Shown here piece after piece: positions 57,110-64,000 of a stretch of DNA of 64,000 nt. Below the pieces are notes generated by a model, which saw only the letters and a program-made list of their open reading frames with translations, was not told the DNA's origin and did no database searches. The position numbers and the translations under genes are program-made. Each line of letters opens with the position of its first letter. Positions within the stretch are counted from its first letter, which is position 1. Source of the stretch: Oxalobacteraceae bacterium CAVE-383. Its GTDB lineage: Bacteria; Pseudomonadota; Gammaproteobacteria; Burkholderiales; Burkholderiaceae_D. The DNA lies in NCBI GenBank assembly GCA_004134995.1, contig REGP01000001.1, forward strand, positions 62,001 to 126,000, read 5' to 3'.

Positions 57110-59314
57110 ATGTTTTCAGTAGCGTCCACTAATGGTTTGATTGTGTCGGGTTGTTATGTGCCTGCGTCCACCTTTCACAGATCCAACTCCTTGTTATCGC
57201 TGGCCTCGCCGGTAAATGATGCTGGCAAAGACATCGACAGGATGTCGGCCGCGGTTTCGGGAATGAGCCGCGATGTGAAGGCAAAGACGGCGGCGCTGGT
57301 CCGGCAACTGATCGCAACCAGATATTTGTTCACCGCAAATGCCAGGGGAGGTGTTCAACCCCGTTCCTTCAATTGGAAAGAGCCGATCAAAAACTTCCAG
57401 GTCAGCCACAGGGGAATGACCCGGCTTTTAAAAGAGATTTCTCCGCGCATGGCGGAGGATGAGCGCCGGGTCGTCTTCCTCAAAAATTTCGTCAATGGAA
57501 GCGATTCCACAAAATGTGAAAAAAAAGGCCTGCGGGATTTGCTCATCACGCAAGCGATGGCGCGTCAGGCCCCGAGCGATTGGCCGCGTGAGGCGGGCAA
57601 GGCTCTGATGGATGTTCTTCGGATCGGCCAATGGGATTACGTCGATCTGAGCGGCGCCAGTTTGAGGAATACCGATTTCGAAGGAGTGCAGTGGCCCTGC
57701 AGCATCATGCAGAGGACCAATCTGACCGGGTGCAATTTTCGCCACAGCGATCTGAGCGAGACATGCATGGAGAATGCCATAGCGGACGGCGCCGATTTCA
57801 GGCATGCCGATTTGACCGGGCTGGAAGCGCGCGGGGCGTTTTTTATCAAAACGGAATTTTTTGACGCCATCACGCGGAATGCCGATTTCACTGAAGCACA
57901 CCTGGAATATGCAACCGGCTTGCGGTTCGAGCAAGGCGCCAGGTTTACCGACGCCAGGCTGCATGATGTGGAAGCCGGCTGGGATTTATGCAAAAATCCG
58001 CTGTTGGCTGAACAGACCGGGACCGTTGCGTCCCAATTGCAGACTTTGTCATCGATTCCTCGGCGGCATGACCACTTGCATAACCGGATCGTCTGGCGCC
58101 TGCTCGACAAGATAAATCGGGACAGTCATGAAGTGGATAAATTTCCCGTCCTGACGGATTTCCTGTTAAAGCAAGCGCGTTGTTGGCCGCATGAACAGAT
58201 CGCAGGCTTTATCAACAATGTCATATTGCCGCATTTGCTCACCCGCTGGAACGTCAATCGCGTAGACGATAAGCCGATGCTCGAACAAGTGATGCAGTAC
58301 CTGACCAAAGCCAGGCCGGCGCTTGACTGGCCGAAGTATTGCGGCGCGGTCAGCCAATTGCAGGGGGAAGCCGAACATGCGGGGCGGAATCTTCATCGCG
58401 ATGCATTGAGTTCCCTGTTGAAAGCGCATCCCGGCATCGCGCCGCTGGCAACTGCGATGGAAGAGGCGGGCACCGAGCCATTCGAGGAATGCAGCATTTT
58501 CATGGCGCCGGACCTGGATCGCGCCATCGTGTATTCCAATAGCCGCTTGCGCGATATGGCCGAGGGAAAAGATTCACCCTATAACGGCTATTACTTCGTC
58601 CGCACGAGGGGAAATACGTTTGTCAGCGATGTCCTGAGCGATCTCGATACGATCGAAATCTGCAAGGTCCCCATGGAACTGTATAACGTCGACCCGCCTT
58701 CCGTTCCTGCCGTCAATCTGCTTGCCTATATTTTCGAGGGCAGCGCTTTCAAGGACGAGTTTATCGATGCGCTGACGCGTAAAACAATGTCCGGCGAAAT
58801 AAAAGGCGCCGCCGCGGTGAAGCAACTGCTGAGCCGGGATATGCAGTTGAATAGGCACCTGAATAAATTTCTGGGCCTGAGAGGCGGCGCTCACATCAAT
58901 GAGTTGCAATGCCAGCGCCTATGGGCAGTATTTTGCGGCGCCACACCGGATGTATCGAAGCTCGTGAGCGAAGATAACGACGCCAATATCGCCAGAATGC
59001 TGGTTTGCCTGGGAACCTTGTTTGCGCGCTATTCTTCTTCGGCGCTGTTCGGATCCGAATTGGAGTCCTTAAATAGCCTGCGAAATTTTGCCGCGGCCTT
59101 CATGTATTCTTCTTATATGTACGATGCGTCGCTACTTGGCAAGGAACAAACCGCTTCCATAGTCGATACCCTGGACGGCAAACAGAACCATCTGCAATGC
59201 ACCGATACCTTGACAGGAAAGTTATTGGGATTAATCCGCGCCAGGATTGCGAACCAGGCGGACCCCGCGCTTGCGATCTGCTTCAAGGCAATCTATCCGC
59301 AGGCGGGCCTGTAA
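57110..59314 (+). CDS. Pentapeptide-repeat, SopA/NleL-like HECT-type E3 ubiquitin ligase (candidate type III effector)
   Basis: A 734-aa protein. Residues 1-60 are Ser-rich without a Sec signal, as for type III secretion. Residues about 177-290 form pentapeptide repeats (VDLSGASLRNTDFEG, DFRHADLTGLEARGA). A helical central region (about 295-450) and a C-terminal region (about 460-734) follow in the order seen in Salmonella SopA and E. coli NleL. Cys697 in HLQCTDTLTGKL, 38 residues from the end, is the candidate catalytic Cys (SopA/NleL Cys753 of 782). GAGAGAG precedes ATG 57110. Base composition is less GC-rich than its neighbours, suggesting transfer. No secretion genes or chaperone are nearby. 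Confidence 0.72.
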   Translation: MFSVASTNGLIVSGCYVPASTFHRSNSLLSLASPVNDAGKDIDRMSAAVSGMSRDVKAKTAALVRQLIATRYLFTANARGGVQPRSFNWKEPIKNFQVSHRGMTRLLKEISPRMAEDERRVVFLKNFVNGSDSTKCEKKGLRDLLITQAMARQAPSDWPREAGKALMDVLRIGQWDYVDLSGASLRNTDFEGVQWPCSIMQRTNLTGCNFRHSDLSETCMENAIADGADFRHADLTGLEARGAFFIKTEFFDAITRNADFTEAHLEYATGLRFEQGARFTDARLHDVEAGWDLCKNPLLAEQTGTVASQLQTLSSIPRRHDHLHNRIVWRLLDKINRDSHEVDKFPVLTDFLLKQARCWPHEQIAGFINNVILPHLLTRWNVNRVDDKPMLEQVMQYLTKARPALDWPKYCGAVSQLQGEAEHAGRNLHRDALSSLLKAHPGIAPLATAMEEAGTEPFEECSIFMAPDLDRAIVYSNSRLRDMAEGKDSPYNGYYFVRTRGNTFVSDVLSDLDTIEICKVPMELYNVDPPSVPAVNLLAYIFEGSAFKDEFIDALTRKTMSGEIKGAAAVKQLLSRDMQLNRHLNKFLGLRGGAHINELQCQRLWAVFCGATPDVSKLVSEDNDANIARMLVCLGTLFARYSSSALFGSELESLNSLRNFAAAFMYSSYMYDASLLGKEQTASIVDTLDGKQNHLQCTDTLTGKLLGLIRARIANQADPALAICFKAIYPQAGL

Positions 59315-59317
59315 TAT

Positions 59318-59776
59318 CTACTTCGTCAACAAATCCGGCGCAATCACCGCCCGCAGATACGTACCGACGACATTATTGCGCTCGCGTTGCGCGAACCACC
59401 AGACATTCGCCTTGCGCAACGACCATTCCTGTTTTTCGAAGCCCATCAGCATCGCCGCGATCTGTCCCAGCGCCGGCTGATGGCCGACGATCAGGACCGA
59501 TTCACGGTTGTCGGGCCAGTGCGCGGCGGCCAGGATCTGTTCGGCAGTTGCTTCCGGCGCCAGATCCGGGTGGATCTTGAATTTGCGTCCCAGCGCTTCG
59601 GCCGTCTGCACCGTGCGCGTGGCGGGGCTGACCAGGATGCGGCAACTGCCGGGCAGGTTGCGGTCCAGCCAGTCGGCCACTTTCCAGGCCTGCTTGTGCC
59701 CTTTGCCGGTCAATACCCGGCCTTCATCAGGTTCGCCAGGTTCCGCTTCCGCGTGCCGCCAAAGGATCAGTTCCAT
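59318..59776 (-). CDS. sixA: Phosphohistidine phosphatase SixA
   Basis: A 152-aa histidine-phosphatase-superfamily enzyme; the catalytic RHAEAEPG begins at residue 7 and the second His is in LIVGHQPALGQ. SixA removes phosphate from His residues of Hpt domains or of the nitrogen phosphotransferase system. It starts 8 bases after the ppk stop, so is cotranscribed with polyphosphate kinase and presumably under the same Pho control. The start at 59776 is preferred to 59788. Confidence 0.9.
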   Translation of the reverse strand: MELILWRHAEAEPGEPDEGRVLTGKGHKQAWKVADWLDRNLPGSCRILVSPATRTVQTAEALGRKFKIHPDLAPEATAEQILAAAHWPDNRESVLIVGHQPALGQIAAMLMGFEKQEWSLRKANVWWFAQRERNNVVGTYLRAVIAPDLLTK

Positions 59777-59784
59777 ATCAGGCC

Positions 59785-61899
59785 TCAATTTTCCGGTTCG
59801 ACCGACTGCGCGCCAAGCGTGCTGGCCAGATAGTCTTGTGCGCTATAGGGAATCTGCCTGGCGCGCGATTTGCGTTTGATGTAACTGCCATTCTGCTCCA
59901 GATGCCAGGCGTGCGTATTGTCTTTCAGATAGGGATTCAGACCTTCGTTGATGATCCGTTTCTTCAGCTGCGGGTCAAGTACGGGGAATGCAACTTCGAT
60001 GCGCCGGAACAGATTCCGGTTCATCCAGTCGGCGCTGGCCAGCCGCACGTCGTGCGCCAGGTCGTTGCGGAAATAATAGATGCGGGTATGTTCGAGGAAG
60101 CGGCCGATGATGGAGCGCACCTTGATGTTGTCGGACAGGCCCGGCACGCCCGGGCGCAAGGCGCAGGCGCCGCGCACGATCAGATCGATCTTGACGCCTT
60201 CGGCCGAGGCGGCGTACAGCTCGCGGATGACCGATTCGTCCAGCAGGGCGTTCATCTTGGCGATGATGCGGCCGGGACGCCCCTGGCGTGCGATCGCGGC
60301 TTCGTTGCGGATCGCGCGGGTGATTTCCTTTTGCAGCGCGAACGGCGCCAGCCACAGGTATTCCAGTTTCTTGGGCTTGGTCAGGCTGGTGAGATGAATG
60401 AACACCTCGTTGACTTCCGCGGTCAACTGCGGGTGCGCGGTCAGCAGGCCGAAATCAGTATAGAAGCGGGTGGTGGTGGGGTGGTAATTGCCGGTGCCCA
60501 AATGCGCGTAGCAGCGCAGTTCGCCGGCTTCGCGGCGGATCACCAGCGCCAGCTTGGCGTGCGTTTTCAGGCCGACCACGCCGTAGACCACTTGCGCCCC
60601 GGCGCGTTCGAGCTTGTCGGCCCAGTTGATGTTGGCCTCTTCATCGAAGCGCGCCATCAGTTCCACGATCACGGTCACTTCCTTGCCGTGCTGCGCCGCA
60701 TAAATCAGCGCTTCCATCAAATCCGAGTTCATGCCGGTGCGGTAGATGGTCTGCTTGATCGCGACCACGTCCGGATCGTGCGCCGCGGTGCGGACGAAAT
60801 CGACCACCGGCTGGAACGACTCGAACGGATGGTGCAGCAGCATGTCGCGCATGCGCAGCAGGTCGAAAATGTCTTCACCGCCGAATTGCGACGGCATGCT
60901 CTGGTAGAACGGCGGAAAGCGCAGCGCCGGCTGATGCACGTGATCGACGATTTCGGACAGGCGCACCATATTCACCGGACCATCCACCGCATACAGGCGG
61001 TTGCGGTCGATCGAAAACTGGTTGAGCAGGAAGTCGGCCAGGTGCGCGGGGCAGCGATTGCTGACTTCCAGGCGCACCGCGACCCCGAACTGGCGGCTGT
61101 GCAACTCGCTTTGCAGCGCCTGGCGCAGGTTCTTGACTTCTTCTTCGTCCACCCACAGGTCGCTGTTGCGGGTCACCCGGAACTGGGAATAGGAGATCAC
61201 TTCGCGGCCGGTGAACAATTCATCCATATGCGCATGGATCACCGAGGACAACAGGCAGAAACTGGTGCCGCCGTCGTCGGACAGCTCGTCCGGCAGCTTG
61301 ATCACGCGCGGCAGCACGCGCGGCGCCTTGACGATGGCGATGGCGGTGCCGCGGCCGAAAGCATCCTTGCCCGACAATTCGACGATGAAATTGAGGCTTT
61401 TATTCAGGACCTGGGGAAACGGGTGCGCCGGATCGAGCCCGATCGGCGTCAGCAGGGGCCTTACATATTGATCGAAATAATTCTTTACCCAGGCCGCCTG
61501 GCGTTCGTTGCGGTCGTCGTGGCGCAGCAGTTTGATGCCTTTGGCCGCCAGCTGCGGCAGGACTTCGGTATTCAGTACTTCATATTGGCGGGCCACGATC
61601 CGGTGGCACTCCGCATTGGTGCGCTCCAGCGCCGCCGCCAGGATCGGCGGATCGATATGTTCGCCTTCGATGCGGTTGGCCAGCAGGCTGGCGATCCGCA
61701 CCTCGAAGAATTCATCCAGATTGTTACTGACGATGCAAAGATACTTCAGCCGTTCCAGCGCCGGGATGCTGGTGTCTTCCGCCTGCGCCAGCACGCGCCG
61801 GTTGAATGCCAATTGCGATATTTCCCGATCCAGATAAATCGCGGATGGCCGGGGTTCGACGATCGAAACGATTTCTTCGGTTTTTGTTTTCTTAATCAT
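59785..61899 (-). CDS. ppk1: Polyphosphate kinase 1
   Basis: Membrane-associated enzyme that polymerises ATP gamma-phosphate into polyphosphate. The 704-aa protein has the PPK1 N-terminal (REISQLAFNRRVLAQAED), the catalytic-His segment HLGTGNYHPTTTRFYTD, and RRIEVAFPVLDPQLK in the C-terminal domain. The 16-residue Lys/Glu-rich start is typical. A Pho-box-like site stands about 50 bases upstream (61949-61966). It is divergent from pstS and followed by sixA. Confidence 0.96.
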   Translation of the reverse strand: MIKKTKTEEIVSIVEPRPSAIYLDREISQLAFNRRVLAQAEDTSIPALERLKYLCIVSNNLDEFFEVRIASLLANRIEGEHIDPPILAAALERTNAECHRIVARQYEVLNTEVLPQLAAKGIKLLRHDDRNERQAAWVKNYFDQYVRPLLTPIGLDPAHPFPQVLNKSLNFIVELSGKDAFGRGTAIAIVKAPRVLPRVIKLPDELSDDGGTSFCLLSSVIHAHMDELFTGREVISYSQFRVTRNSDLWVDEEEVKNLRQALQSELHSRQFGVAVRLEVSNRCPAHLADFLLNQFSIDRNRLYAVDGPVNMVRLSEIVDHVHQPALRFPPFYQSMPSQFGGEDIFDLLRMRDMLLHHPFESFQPVVDFVRTAAHDPDVVAIKQTIYRTGMNSDLMEALIYAAQHGKEVTVIVELMARFDEEANINWADKLERAGAQVVYGVVGLKTHAKLALVIRREAGELRCYAHLGTGNYHPTTTRFYTDFGLLTAHPQLTAEVNEVFIHLTSLTKPKKLEYLWLAPFALQKEITRAIRNEAAIARQGRPGRIIAKMNALLDESVIRELYAASAEGVKIDLIVRGACALRPGVPGLSDNIKVRSIIGRFLEHTRIYYFRNDLAHDVRLASADWMNRNLFRRIEVAFPVLDPQLKKRIINEGLNPYLKDNTHAWHLEQNGSYIKRKSRARQIPYSAQDYLASTLGAQSVEPEN

Positions 61900-61948
61900 T
61901 TGACAAGTTTAACGCAAGGGGCATTGGTTTTGAGTGTAGGGTCGCTGT

Positions 61949-61966
61949 ATGACAGCTTAATGACAA
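61949..61966 (-). promoter_or_regulatory. Pho box upstream of ppk1-sixA
   Basis: On the minus strand TTGTCATTAAGCTGTCAT matches the E. coli consensus CTGTCATAAAGCTGTCAC at 15 of 18 positions with both 7-bp half-sites in 11-bp phase. PhoB would activate polyphosphate kinase in phosphate starvation. Confidence 0.75.
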
Positions 61967-62058
61967 ATTCAATCGGTCGCCCTTATGAATATGCAGCTAA
62001 ATCGAGGATTTTTCTTGGTATTTTCCTGTCATTAACAACTAAATTTAGTGCTTCAGAA

Positions 62059-62076
62059 AAGTCATAAAGTCGTCAC
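62059..62076 (+). promoter_or_regulatory. Pho box upstream of pstS
   Basis: AAGTCATAAAGTCGTCAC matches the Pho-box consensus at 14 of 18 positions, 53 bases before the pstS ATG. A CTGTCAT half-site also lies at 62026-62032. Strongly suggests PhoB control of the pst operon. Confidence 0.72.
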
Positions 62077-62129
62077 ATTTGGCCGTTACAGTTCACCGCG
62101 TTACTTTTGTCAACCTAGGGAGCAGAACC

Positions 62130-63173
62130 ATGCGTTTGAACCAAATTATTACATCGACGGCTGTCGCAATTTGCAGCACGTTGGCATTTTCGGCACAAGC
62201 TGCCGATATTACCGGTGCAGGATCTTCTTTTGTTTACCCAGCCTATTCCAAATGGGCCGAGTCCTACAAGGCAGCAACAGGCAACAACCTGAACTATCAA
62301 TCGATCGGTTCCGGCGCCGGCATCAAGCAGATCATCGCCAAAACAGTCGATTTCGGCGCATCGGACCTGCCTTTGTCCCAAGCTGATCTGGACAAGGACG
62401 GCCTGACACAATTCCCGGCTATCGTCGGCGGCGTGACGATCGTTGTCAACCTGGACGGCGTCAAGCCAGGCCAGTTGAAGCTGACAGGCCAAGCCCTGGC
62501 GGACATCTATAACGCCAAAGTCACCAAGTGGAACGACAAGGAAATCGCCGATCTGAATCCTGGCGTGAAGCTGCCTGCAACCGACATCACCGCAGTGTAT
62601 CGTGCCGACTCCTCGGGCACTACATACATCGTTACCAGCTACATGTCGAAGGTCAGCCCGGAATTCAAGACTGCCATCGGTTCCGGCACAGCGGTCAAGT
62701 GGCCGGCAGGCATCGGCGGCAAGGGTAACGAAGGCGTCGCCGCCAACGTCCAAAAGATCAAGGGCGCGATCGGCTACGTAGAGTACGCGTATGTCAAGGA
62801 AAACAAAATGACCTACACGCAAATGAAGAACGCCGATGGCCAATTCGTTTCGCCTGACGAGAAGGCATTCGCTGCCGCTGCAACATCCGCTGAATGGGCG
62901 AAGACACCAGGTTTCGCTGTTGACTTCACCAATGCATCGGGCAAGACCAGCTGGCCTATCACTGCTGCTTCGTTCATCATCATGCACAAATCGCAAGAAG
63001 CCGACGGCGCCAAGGGCAAGGAAGTCCTGAAATTCTTCGACTGGGCTCTGAAGAGCGGCGCTGCCGATGCAGCCAAGCTGGATTACGTTCCATTGCCTGC
63101 TCCAGTCGTGAAGCTGGTTCAGGATTCGTGGAAAGCAAATCTGAAGGATGCTAGCGGCAAGGCAATCTGGTAA
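62130..63173 (+). CDS. pstS: Phosphate-binding periplasmic protein PstS
   Basis: Periplasmic receptor of the high-affinity phosphate ABC importer. The 347-aa precursor has a signal peptide (RLNQIITSTAVAICSTLAFSAQA). The mature N terminus ADITGAGSSFVYPAYSKW and the anion-binding RADSSGTTYIVTSY and YQSIGSGAGIKQI segments are typical PstS. AGGGAG precedes ATG 62130; an upstream TTG/ATG frame is non-conserved. Codon choice is distinctive for high expression. Pho box upstream; hairpin and pstC downstream. Confidence 0.97.
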   Translation: MRLNQIITSTAVAICSTLAFSAQAADITGAGSSFVYPAYSKWAESYKAATGNNLNYQSIGSGAGIKQIIAKTVDFGASDLPLSQADLDKDGLTQFPAIVGGVTIVVNLDGVKPGQLKLTGQALADIYNAKVTKWNDKEIADLNPGVKLPATDITAVYRADSSGTTYIVTSYMSKVSPEFKTAIGSGTAVKWPAGIGGKGNEGVAANVQKIKGAIGYVEYAYVKENKMTYTQMKNADGQFVSPDEKAFAAAATSAEWAKTPGFAVDFTNASGKTSWPITAASFIIMHKSQEADGAKGKEVLKFFDWALKSGAADAAKLDYVPLPAPVVKLVQDSWKANLKDASGKAIW

Positions 63174-63200
63174 GTTTGATAAGTAATACTGATGTTCCGG

Positions 63201-63236
63201 TTTGCCGCCGCGCTTGTATTGGAGCGCGGCGGCAAA
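63201..63236 (+). promoter_or_regulatory. Intercistronic hairpin between pstS and pstC
   Basis: A 14-bp perfect GC-rich stem (63201-63214 with 63223-63236) and 8-base loop, 27 bases after the pstS stop. There is no T-run. Such hairpins usually stabilise the upstream message and lower expression of the transporter subunits relative to the binding protein. Confidence 0.75.
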
Positions 63237-63261
63237 ACCTCATTGAAGAACGGTTCCCCTC

Positions 63262-64000
63262 ATGAGCGTACAAATGTCCACGCCAACTATGTCTAATGCC
63301 GGGTTGCAGGGTAAAGCGTCCGCCGCCAATGCGAGCGAAAGTTTTGACGCCGCTTTGATAGCGACGATGAAGACGCAACGCATCCAGGATTTCTTTTTTC
63401 ATAAAATCACGCTGTTGTTTGCATTGACCGTGCTGTTGATGCTCGGCGGGATTATCGTTTCTTTGTTTGTCGGCGCATGGCCGGCATTCCACGAGTTCGG
63501 CCCCGGTTTCATTACCCGCGTCGAATGGGATCCTGTCAATGATCAATACGGCGCCGCAATTGCCATTTTCGGCACGCTGGCGACTTCGGTCATTGCCTTG
63601 CTGATCGCATTCCCGGTGAGCTTCGGGGTTGCGCTGTTCCTGACGGAAATCTGCCCAAGCAGGCTGCGTCAGCCGCTGGGCACGGCCGTTGAGCTGCTGG
63701 CGGGCGTTCCAAGCATTATTTACGGCATGTGGGGCCTGTTCGTGTTCGCGCCGCTGTTCGCGGAATATGTGCAGCCCGTGCTGCAGGCGACGCTGGGCCA
63801 ACTGCCGGTGATTGGTGCATTGTTCAAGGGTCCGATGACGGGCATCGGCATTCTGACCGCCGGCCTGATCCTGTCCGTGATGATCATTCCGTTCATTGCC
63901 TCCGTGATGCGCGATGTGTTCGAAGTCGTTCCCGCGGTGCTGAAAGAGTCCGCATACGGGCTGGGCTGCACACGCTGGGAAGTGGTGCGCAAGGTGGTCC
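63262..64000 (+). CDS. pstC: Phosphate ABC transporter permease PstC (5' part; runs off the window)
   Basis: Inner-membrane subunit of the Pst phosphate importer; 246 codons are in the window. After about 50 polar residues come hydrophobic segments ([45 protein letters not shown]) and the ABC-permease region [17 protein letters not shown]; the cytoplasmic EAA-like loop [17 protein letters not shown] is at the window edge. The ATG at 63262 ([14 protein letters not shown]) lacks a strong ribosome binding site; internal Met codons at 5 and 10 are alternatives. Confidence 0.93.
   Translation, partial: MSVQMSTPTMSNAGLQGKASAANASESFDAALIATMKTQRIQDFFFHKITLLFALTVLLMLGGIIVSLFVGAWPAFHEFGPGFITRVEWDPVNDQYGAAIAIFGTLATSVIALLIAFPVSFGVALFLTEICPSRLRQPLGTAVELLAGVPSIIYGMWGLFVFAPLFAEYVQPVLQATLGQLPVIGALFKGPMTGIGILTAGLILSVMIIPFIASVMRDVFEVVPAVLKESAYGLGCTRWEVVRKVV

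Noticed and set aside
59836-62067. A 743-codon plus-strand frame opposite ppk1
   Set aside because: Antisense shadow of the conserved polyphosphate kinase gene; it also crosses the Pho-box promoter region.

Overview
The window looks like chromosome of a betaproteobacterium, most likely Burkholderiales/Oxalobacteraceae (Collimonas/Herbaspirillum/Janthinobacterium-like). The grounds are a GC-rich genome with strong G/C third positions, the yhdP-nitrilase-tldD order, the long form of ArgG next to ArgF, and the resemblance of most products to proteins of that family. I see no rRNA, tRNA, CRISPR array, insertion sequence or integrase. Nearly all of it is coding; no gene-free gap exceeds about 250 bases.

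Layout. 1-7.9 kb: glnE (5' part, minus strand) divergent from yhdP, a nitrilase-family amidase and tldD. 7.9-9.2 kb: the DAHP synthase gene aroG, preceded by a Phe/Tyr-rich leader peptide and overlapping hairpins that form a textbook ribosome-mediated attenuator. 9.2-19.7 kb: a large inverted-repeat element, then yajQ, murB, ppnP, argF-argG, phhB-rsgA, an M48 protease, orn, a UPF0149/SEC-C protein, srkA, a LysR gene remnant and a small Gln/Asn-rich protein. 19.9-32 kb: signalling, with an apparent ggt/response regulator/BvgS-like hybrid kinase operon, a chemoreceptor overlapping a GGDEF-EAL protein, a LysR regulator and a second chemoreceptor.

32.2-37.2 kb: a small accessory cluster (threonine aldolase-like PLP enzyme, ATP-grasp ligase, EamA exporter) followed by an ABC-2 exporter. 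37.2-42.8 kb: a secreted NTF2-like protein with a divergent TetR regulator, then a LysR-controlled amidohydrolase/MFS/SDR block whose base composition looks unlike its neighbours. 42.9-48 kb: ribE, ribD and a type IV minor-pilin operon (pilV-pilW-pilX-pilE-fimT) without pilY1 and with several in-frame 9-bp repeats. 48-54 kb: a secreted unknown protein, a phospholipase D-like lipoprotein, an S4 protein, sbcB, a lipoprotein, a monooxygenase-fold protein and 3-hydroxybutyrate dehydrogenase. 54.2-57 kb: an OlsB-like acyltransferase, a metallophosphoesterase and a GT4 glycosyltransferase, probably membrane-lipid related.

57.1-59.3 kb: a pentapeptide-repeat protein with the architecture of SopA/NleL HECT-like E3 ubiquitin ligases, i.e. 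a candidate type III effector. 59.3-64 kb: phosphate functions, sixA-ppk on the minus strand and pstS-pstC on the plus strand, with Pho-box-like sites in the divergent region.

The strongest candidates for something new are the aroG attenuator, the SopA-like effector, and the aldolase/ATP-grasp/exporter cluster with its 13-bp triplicate at a gene junction.
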